From: an uncultured Lachnospiraceae bacterium
GTDB taxonomy: Bacteria > Bacillota > Clostridia > Lachnospirales > Lachnospiraceae
Direction: 5' to 3'
Assembly: GCA_902476645.1 (NCBI GenBank)
Contig: CABSEG010000012.1
Span: 1 to 47,556 of the forward strand
DNA: 47,556 bases
This document shows positions 42,361 to 47,556 of the stretch, piece by piece; position 1 is the stretch's first letter, and each line of letters starts with the position of its first letter. The position numbers and the translations under genes were made by a program. The notes under the pieces are model-generated. The model was not told where the DNA came from, did not search any database, and worked only from the letters and a program-made list of their open reading frames with translations.

Positions 42361-42406
42361 CACCTTCTCAAAATGGGCGTAAAAAACCCGAGTTTTCTCC
42401 GAGCAT

Positions 42407-42438
42407 AAAAAAAGCACCGATTGTTTCTAACCGATGCT
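42407..42438 (-). terminator. Terminator of the 31-residue membrane protein gene
   Basis: On the minus strand AGCATCGGTT pairs with AATCGGTGCT (10 bp with two G-U pairs, 6-7 base loop), followed by seven T residues. Confidence 0.75.
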
Positions 42439-42482
42439 TTTAAATACATATGAAAATCCACTGGTTTTGTGAAATCCGTGAT

Positions 42483-42578
42483 TTAATCCTTCTTCTTGCC
42501 AAGAAAAGCACAAAGAGCGGCAACAAATAAACCTAATAGAATCCACGGCCATGCCGCACTAAAAAAATCTGCAAACAT
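42483..42578 (-). CDS. 31-residue single-TM small protein
   Basis: An ATG frame with AGGAA upstream encoding a tiny protein: a short polar N-terminus (MFADFFSAAW), one TM helix (PWILLGLFVAALCAFLG, about 11-27) and a basic tail KKKD. It has its own strong terminator 45 bases later, which argues for real expression. The layout (aromatic N-end, TM, positive tail) fits a small membrane regulatory peptide or a type I toxin-like peptide. I do not recognise a family. Confidence 0.6.
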   Translation of the reverse strand: MFADFFSAAWPWILLGLFVAALCAFLGKKKD

Positions 42579-42625
42579 TTTCCATTCCTACATCAAATTA
42601 GGATAAACCTTAAGTCGGATACGTG

Positions 42626-43048
42626 TTATTTTACTTTGCTACGGATTTCGATAAGACGCATTACATCCCAATACATTGCATCTGCGTCTTCCAAATCAAT
42701 CATCAACCATCTTTGCCCGTTCCCGGCTTTGGTCTGGTTATATATTTTCTGCAGTTCCGGATTACACTCTGGAAGAATTGTCTCCACTTCCGTTTTCTCT
42801 TTTCGCCCTACTACAATGAAAGCTGTGAAGAACTCCTCATGCGGATAAAGCGTACATAAATTCTTACCAGACTTTTTAAATTTGATATTCCATCCCGGCA
42901 TCCAGCTGCAAGAGCTAAATTCTACTCTCTCATTACAATGATATTTCTCTTTCATATAGAAACAAAATTGCAGAAACACAGGTTTATTTACATATTTACC
43001 TATTTCTTCAATAGAAGGGCAATATCCTTTATCTTGTAAATCTATCAT
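42626..43048 (-). CDS. DUF3788-like protein
   Basis: A 140-residue soluble protein. The central GWNIKFKKSGKNLCTLYPHEEFFTAFIVVGRKEKTEVE resembles the beta-rich core of DUF3788 proteins, in which a Lys/Arg, an aromatic Leu-Tyr-Pro stretch and an F-x-A-F/V strand recur. The C-terminal helix ends DADAMYWDVMRLIEIRSKVK. Function of the family is not known; small-molecule or nucleotide binding has been suggested from fold. It is AT-rich like the rest of the accessory zone and has no clear operon partner. Complete by length. Confidence 0.65.
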   Translation of the reverse strand: MIDLQDKGYCPSIEEIGKYVNKPVFLQFCFYMKEKYHCNERVEFSSCSWMPGWNIKFKKSGKNLCTLYPHEEFFTAFIVVGRKEKTEVETILPECNPELQKIYNQTKAGNGQRWLMIDLEDADAMYWDVMRLIEIRSKVK

Positions 43049-43428
43049 TTTTATTCACCGCCGCTTAACGTTTATTATATAAAATTATTTCCGGATCTGC
43101 TCCATTACAGCCATACTCACACACAAGTATAAGTTCTATCAGCAGCCACTCCATAGCATCTCTCTTGGCCTGGTACCTCAATTTGATTGCCTCCCCATCT
43201 CTCCCAATACAAATTTATTGCTGACCAATCAGCCCTTTCATGGCCACGATTATACCAGAAAAAAGCTGACCGTTCAATGACTCAGAATTGATCGAAATCT
43301 TTTTATGTGTCCACCACCGCATATTTGTGCTCATCATTCCGGCTCTCCGCATATATACAGATAACTATTTAAATAGTAAAATGTTCAAATTCCGGATGGA
43401 CACAGTAAAAGAATTTCCTTATTCCTAG
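43049..43428. other. Accessory-zone intergenic region
   Basis: About 380 bases without a supported gene. A short minus-strand frame ending near 43072 (RYQAKRDAMEWLLIELILV) looks protein-like but begins at a stop, suggesting a fragment. No hairpin of note. Confidence 0.35.
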
Positions 43429-43560
43429 TTACTGATCCCCCCTCCAGTTCTCCTCCACTTCCTCCCGCTTTCTCGTCAGCAGCACTACCGTCTCCATATG
43501 GCACGAGAGGATAGGAAGTACGTCATTTGCCGGGCGGTTCGTCCGACTTGATCCACCGCT
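43429..43560 (-). pseudogene. RlmD/TrmA-like methyltransferase 3' fragment, probable integration scar
   Basis: A minus-strand frame reads SRTNRPANDVLPILSCHMETVVLLTRK before a stop. The HMETVVLL block matches the C-terminal HVETVVLL of the 23S rRNA uracil methyltransferase RlmD (RumA). Several Firmicute integrative elements insert at this 3' end of rumA. Only the tail is here, so the sequence is a scar or an attachment end. The upstream serine recombinase may be the enzyme that used it. Confidence 0.45.
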
Positions 43561-43624
43561 ATTTTGGTCCTCCCGGTCGTATGTGGGAACATATCAATAT
43601 ATAAAAATATCATTTAAGCTACAG

Positions 43625-45484
43625 TTAATCATCGATATATAAGAGCTGCATCAATTCTCTATAAGATTCAAATAACATATCGTTATTACATAATACTTGA
43701 ATATACTTGTAGAAGAATTGACTACTATAAAATTCCTCACTAGAATCCTCATCAACCTCAATAATCTGTAATGAAAAATTCTCTTCAAAATCATGAATAA
43801 ACTTTTTTATATTTCCTTTATTCATAAGATACTGAATATTATCGTTGTTTATTTCATTACAATAATCAGTAAAATCAATTGAGGCTAATTCCGGCCTAGC
43901 CTCCGTTTTTTGTGATTTGAATTTAAGCTGTAGATTCATATAAAGATCGCTAGAAATCTTTTTAATATCTTCCACTTGTCTATTAATCCAAGTGGAAACA
44001 AATTCCTCTATTATTTCCCTGTCCAATGCAGATAACTGTTTTAGAAAAGCCACCAATTTATCTTTTTCTGAAAACAATACTGATTCAATACAATATCCAT
44101 TATGATAGTATCCTTTTAAATTTCTTCTGTTTATCTGTTCAAGATTATTGCGTAATTTTTCAACCGAATCATAGGTACAAAAGTCTTTATCAAAAACTGT
44201 AATATAAGTTTTGCTATTGAAAAGTGAATTTAAAACCCTGTGAATATTTTCCATTTTTTTCACGATATAATCTCTACCCCGGATATGAAAGAAGGAGCAA
44301 AACTCTAATTGCTTCAAATCCATGAAATCTTTACATTTCTCGTATAATGCTTTAATATACTCAATATCATCTTTCCCTTCAAAAAAAACAACTTTGTTGG
44401 CATTATTTAACATACATAGTGCCATTGAAATACCACCCAAATCCAGTTTTAGCCTATTGATCTTTGAAATGTCAATTCGATTAACTATACCCTCTGTCTT
44501 AGCTTCTTGATTAATAAAAAGTAAATGATCTGTATCTACATTTTCTAAGAATCTATCATTATAAGAAATAACTAATATTTGTGTATTATGTATTTTTCTT
44601 AACTCTTGTAATAATCGTTTTTGTAATTTTGCATGGATATGAGAGTCCGGTTCATCCACAAGTAATATATTGATAGAATTATCAAAAAAGTCTATTGAAG
44701 AAAATATTTCGCATATTTGCAAAAAACCACTACCTTGTACACAAATATCATTACTGGTATTTTCTGTTTGGATTCTTAAATCTATGTACTCATCTGTATT
44801 CATTTTACCTCTTGCCGGAAATTTAAAAGAAAAGTTCTTTCCAAGAACTCCTATTATTTCTCTTCTAAGCTGTTCCGATTTTTCTGGAGACTTTTGATGA
44901 ATACTAATAATTTTATTCCTTAATACTTCATTTGATTTTCCTAAACTTATCTTCTTTTTTACCTGTCCTAGATTCATATACGGTTCATTTTTTAAAATAT
45001 GCGACACTGGTGCTGTTTGGTAGAAATTTATTGCCTCCGAAAGTTTCATTCCTACATTTTGTATATGTTGTGCAAACCTAGCGAACTCTGAATAGCTATC
45101 CATTTTACATCTAAAATACGCATTATTTATCCTGCGTGGCTTTTCAATAGTAAACATAAGTTCAAATTTATCTTCACCTTCTGCCAAAACCATTTTGAGT
45201 GAGATATCTTTACTTTTATCCCAGAATAGTTCATCATCCCGAACAGCTCTTAAAAAATGTAATTCAGAAAAATTAATATATATATTTGGATTTTCTTTAT
45301 AAAACTCCTTGCCATTTTTTTGAATATTATGTTGATAACATTTTCCCCATAATAATATCGCATCAAAAATAGTTGTTTTCCCTATATTATTTTCTCCAAT
45401 AATAAGATTAACTTTTTCACACAAATTTATTTCTATATTCTCATAAGACATAAAATTCTTAATAACTAACCTAGAGATAAACAC
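43625..45484 (-). CDS. OLD-family ATPase with TOPRIM nuclease domain
   Basis: A 619-residue protein starting at GTG with GGAGGG upstream. The ABC-type ATPase shows Walker A GENNIGKT (30-37), signature QGSGFLQ (250-256) and Walker B ILLVDEPD (273-280). A TOPRIM-type domain follows (about 360-480) with E369 in VFFEGKDD and the DxD pair D432/D434 in VFDKDF, the metal-binding set of OLD/Gabija GajA nucleases. The H-loop, usually ISTHS, reads VISYND here. It lies 28 bases downstream of a PD-(D/E)XK nuclease gene in an AT-rich two-gene operon. No UvrD helicase or reverse transcriptase is near, so it is not classical Gabija or a retron. Anti-phage defence is the inferred role. Confidence 0.88.
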   Translation of the reverse strand: MFISRLVIKNFMSYENIEINLCEKVNLIIGENNIGKTTIFDAILLWGKCYQHNIQKNGKEFYKENPNIYINFSELHFLRAVRDDELFWDKSKDISLKMVLAEGEDKFELMFTIEKPRRINNAYFRCKMDSYSEFARFAQHIQNVGMKLSEAINFYQTAPVSHILKNEPYMNLGQVKKKISLGKSNEVLRNKIISIHQKSPEKSEQLRREIIGVLGKNFSFKFPARGKMNTDEYIDLRIQTENTSNDICVQGSGFLQICEIFSSIDFFDNSINILLVDEPDSHIHAKLQKRLLQELRKIHNTQILVISYNDRFLENVDTDHLLFINQEAKTEGIVNRIDISKINRLKLDLGGISMALCMLNNANKVVFFEGKDDIEYIKALYEKCKDFMDLKQLEFCSFFHIRGRDYIVKKMENIHRVLNSLFNSKTYITVFDKDFCTYDSVEKLRNNLEQINRRNLKGYYHNGYCIESVLFSEKDKLVAFLKQLSALDREIIEEFVSTWINRQVEDIKKISSDLYMNLQLKFKSQKTEARPELASIDFTDYCNEINNDNIQYLMNKGNIKKFIHDFEENFSLQIIEVDEDSSEEFYSSQFFYKYIQVLCNNDMLFESYRELMQLLYIDD

Positions 45485-45512
45485 CTTTTTCCCTCCATCT
45501 TTTGTGTCTTAC

Positions 45513-46505
45513 TTACTCATACAAACTAAAATCAACACGCTTAAGATTCTCTATCTTAACCGTGGGTTTAGGATTTTTATATAACTTCACATTTTTTATA
45601 ATCTCTGAAAAGAACTCTGATAAATCTTTTTCTTGATTTAACACATCAAAAATATCCTTCAAGTCAATTAATGCAAGGACAGAAACTGCCAAAGCTTCCT
45701 TTGCTGTGATTAAGGCTGTTTCTGCAAAAGAAGAATATGAAATAATAATACCATCCACATTTTTTCTAACCATAAGCCTTGACATAAATCGCCCGACTTT
45801 ATCTGCCCCCAATGCATTTTTCTCCCACTTCATTTCGAGCAATGTTAAATAATGATTTATCTCTACTACACCGTCTATTTGTTCGTAGTTTTTACCTGTT
45901 TCATCATCATAAATAACAAAATCCTCTTTAACTCCGATTTTAAAATAGGAAAAGATATCATTAAGAACCTTTTCTAATTTTTTCCCCCTTTCTTGAGGAT
46001 TTTGAATAGCAAATAAATTTGCAAACCTCTGGCGCAAATTTTCAAAATTTTCTTTTGATCTTTTTATCTTATCAAGTTTTTCCTTTTGTATAAGAATCTT
46101 CTCATTTTGCTCCTTATTTAATAACTTTTCAAATTTAGTAACTGTGTCTTTTAATTGCACCATTTTTTTAATATCGGCTACATTTGCCTTCGCACGATCT
46201 TTATCATTTGGATAACATGAATCGAATGCTTCAAATTCAATAACTCTTTGCAAAAGCCTTCTACGAACTCCCAACATTCTATCCGATTCTTGATTTAACC
46301 AAGCTAAGATTTCTCGTGTAACATCAAATTTTTTAAATTGTGATCTATTAGTATTTAATAGTGCATAATATGTCCGTAAATGCTGGCATGGTACTCCTAT
46401 ATTTTCAAAAAACAATAATAAATCTTTCTTTGTTTTGTTTAATCTAGGAATGGTATCCACTAAAAGATTAAACAAATCTGGTGGAAAATGAAAAAAGGTA
46501 TCCAT
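45513..46505 (-). CDS. PD-(D/E)XK (Mrr-like) nuclease partner of the OLD protein
   Basis: A 330-residue protein. I start at 46505, with GGGAGGAATAGG upstream, rather than at the ATG at 46529. Residues 1-100 are an unassigned helical N-terminal domain (FPPDLFNLLVDTIPRL... then FFENIGVPCQHL); a coiled coil spans about 110-165. The nuclease core follows: E178 in RGKKLEKVL, D211 in EQIDGVV and E224-x-K226 in LLEMKWEK, which is the full PD-(D/E)XK set of Mrr-like restriction enzymes. It is first in the operon with the OLD-type ATPase. A DNA-degrading role directed by the N-terminal domain or by the partner is inferred. Confidence 0.85.
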   Translation of the reverse strand: MDTFFHFPPDLFNLLVDTIPRLNKTKKDLLLFFENIGVPCQHLRTYYALLNTNRSQFKKFDVTREILAWLNQESDRMLGVRRRLLQRVIEFEAFDSCYPNDKDRAKANVADIKKMVQLKDTVTKFEKLLNKEQNEKILIQKEKLDKIKRSKENFENLRQRFANLFAIQNPQERGKKLEKVLNDIFSYFKIGVKEDFVIYDDETGKNYEQIDGVVEINHYLTLLEMKWEKNALGADKVGRFMSRLMVRKNVDGIIISYSSFAETALITAKEALAVSVLALIDLKDIFDVLNQEKDLSEFFSEIIKNVKLYKNPKPTVKIENLKRVDFSLYE

Positions 46506-46539
46506 CCTATTCCTCCCAATCTTACACAAATTTATATTT

Positions 46540-46769
46540 TTAAGTACTCTTATTTGCTATTCTAATTATATTATTAAATGAAATAATTAAACGATGTTCG
46601 AATATAACTCCGAATTCATTCGCAATTGGCATTATTTCCTCTGCACTAACTGTATCTTGTTCTATTTTCTTGCAAAAATTTCGTGGTGACTGACCAATTC
46701 AATGCGCTAGTTCTGAAATACTAATATTCACTCTTCACATAATTCTCTGATCACATCTGATGATGTCAT
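46540..46769 (-). pseudogene. Decayed XRE-family transcriptional regulator
   Basis: On the minus strand MTSSDVIRELCEE is followed by a frameshift, then NISISELAH, an in-frame stop, and IGQSPRNFCKKIEQDTVSAEE. Together they align with a common Lachnospiraceae XRE helix-turn-helix protein (ISELARRIGQSPQNF). Frameshift and stop show it is dead. It lies directly upstream of the nuclease-OLD operon, perhaps the former regulator. Confidence 0.65.
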
Positions 46770-46850
46770 CTTCCACCTCTATCAGCACAGTACAATTATA
46801 AACCCTCTGGTTAATAAGTACAAGTTACCTTCTTTAGATAGCAGCCCATT

Positions 46851-46890
46851 AAAAAGCACCTTGCAGCCATTTCAAAAGCCACAAGGCACC
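46851..46890 (-). terminator. Terminator of the serine recombinase gene
   Basis: On the minus strand GTGCCTTGTGGC pairs with GCTGCAAGGTGC through 12 bp including G-U pairs, followed by TTTTTA. It starts 17 bases after the stop codon. Confidence 0.7.
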
Positions 46891-46906
46891 GCATTCATTC
46901 TGTTAT

Positions 46907-47556
46907 TTACCTCTCCACATCCACCTTCGCCCCAGATTTGAACTCCACCTCAAACCGCTCATCGTAAACCGTGACCTTCTCTATCAGCCGCCGTACCAGC
47001 AGTTCATCATACTCCGTGACCTCTGTGGACTGCTGTTCCAGAAACTCCCGCATCTCTTTGATCCGCTGTTTTAGTCCTTCCCGTTCGGCGCTCTCCACCA
47101 GGGTATTCTGCTTCAATTCCCGCAGCCTGTCTATCTCATCCGCAACACTGTTATAATCCTTTTTCGAATTCGCCAGCTTCAGAAGTTCCTTTTGCAGTTC
47201 CAGCAGCTTGGCCTCAATCCCTTCCGATGAGGTTTCGTCCTCCTGCCGGATTACTGTCTCCATGTTTTTCTGGAGAGTAGCCATCATGCTTTCTCTGTTT
47301 CCCAGCGCAAGGTTGATCGCCTGCACCACCGCCGCCTGCAGATCCGGCTCCTGAATGGTCGGTGCGTCACAGGCGGTTGGTCCATGCTCCACACGGGTAC
47401 AGCACCGCCATACGGTGGAGTGCTTTCCCCGGTTATTCCATGCGATCCGCCGGTAAATCTCTCCGCACTTGGAGCAGTAAACAATACTGGATAAGGCATA
47501 CTTGCTGCTGTAAACTCTCTTTTTCCGGTTGGCTCCACTGTGGAGGTTCGCCCGCC
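46907..47556 (-). CDS. Large serine recombinase, C-terminal part (runs off the window)
   Basis: The frame is open to the right edge (216 complete codons). It encodes the recombinase zinc beta-ribbon (CSKCGEIYRR...WRCC) and the long coiled coil (about 110 residues rich in Glu, Lys, Leu: EAKLLELQKELLKLA...EIDRLRELKQNTL), ending RLIEKVTVYDERFEVEFKSGAKVDVER, the standard C-terminus of large serine integrases of ICE and prophage type. The catalytic N-terminal domain lies outside the window. It transposes or integrates an element whose nearby cargo is the nuclease-OLD operon. Composition is like the host genome, unlike the AT-rich cargo. Confidence 0.93.
   Translation of the reverse strand, partial: RANLHSGANRKKRVYSSKYALSSIVYCSKCGEIYRRIAWNNRGKHSTVWRCCTRVEHGPTACDAPTIQEPDLQAAVVQAINLALGNRESMMATLQKNMETVIRQEDETSSEGIEAKLLELQKELLKLANSKKDYNSVADEIDRLRELKQNTLVESAEREGLKQRIKEMREFLEQQSTEVTEYDELLVRRLIEKVTVYDERFEVEFKSGAKVDVER

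Noticed and set aside
43625..46505. Classical Gabija or retron assignment of the OLD gene pair
   Set aside because: No UvrD-like helicase and no reverse transcriptase or msr-msd-like RNA was found next to the genes.
1..47556. CRISPR arrays, rRNA or tRNA genes
   Set aside because: No regularly spaced repeat series, no cloverleaf and no ribosomal RNA sequence was seen when reading the window.

Overview
The window looks like a chromosomal segment of a gut-type Clostridia bacterium, most likely a Lachnospiraceae member. Supporting signs are moderate GC with AT-rich islands, strong AGGAGG-type ribosome binding sites, a PdaA-type spore cortex deacetylase, an A-type flavodiiron protein carrying its own flavin reductase and rubredoxin, a dockerin-bearing secreted glycan protein, Ktr potassium uptake and TipAS-type MerR regulators. 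Most genes lie on the minus strand. No rRNA, tRNA or CRISPR array was recognised.

Layout. 0-5.8 kb: a partial gene, then an M23 peptidase, a CDF metal exporter and a GNAT gene in one overlapping minus-strand unit, divergent pdaA, two more GNAT genes and yqeY. 5.8-6.95 kb: an AT-rich two-gene module made of a dCTP-deaminase-fold protein lacking key catalytic residues and a two-TM membrane protein. 7.1-10.2 kb: malic enzyme, an LDH/MDH-family dehydrogenase whose specificity residue is the malate-type Arg, and a solitary HicB-like gene. 10.2-18.1 kb: a tightly overlapping dlt-like operon (lipoprotein, DltA-like ligase, PLP decarboxylase, carrier protein, MBOAT, DltD-like) followed by a response regulator and histidine kinase. 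It looks like a cell-envelope aminoacylation system with an added decarboxylation step.

18.3-30 kb: flavodiiron fusion protein, a 1351-residue secreted multidomain dockerin protein behind an unusual leader, an orphan half-size FtsX permease, a methyltransferase, and a four-gene operon with a secreted ComEC-like metallo-hydrolase, an Ig-like protein and an RDD protein. 30.3-41.2 kb: glycogen debranching enzyme, iron-containing alcohol dehydrogenase, KtrAB, two MerR regulators, and an OpuC-type osmolyte transporter operon led by a flavin/4Fe-4S protein, with phased operator-like repeats at its promoter.

41.2-47.6 kb is an accessory zone of decayed mobile-element fragments (AbiEi-like, DUF3784-like, phage tape-measure, RlmD-like 3' end, XRE regulator). 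It ends in a large serine recombinase that runs off the window. Between the RlmD-like scar and the recombinase lies an AT-rich, intact two-gene operon: a PD-(D/E)XK nuclease and an OLD-family ATPase with a TOPRIM domain. It is a candidate anti-phage defence system carried by the recombinase element. The strongest candidates for undescribed biology are this operon, the dlt-plus-decarboxylase operon and the dCTP-deaminase-like/2TM pair.
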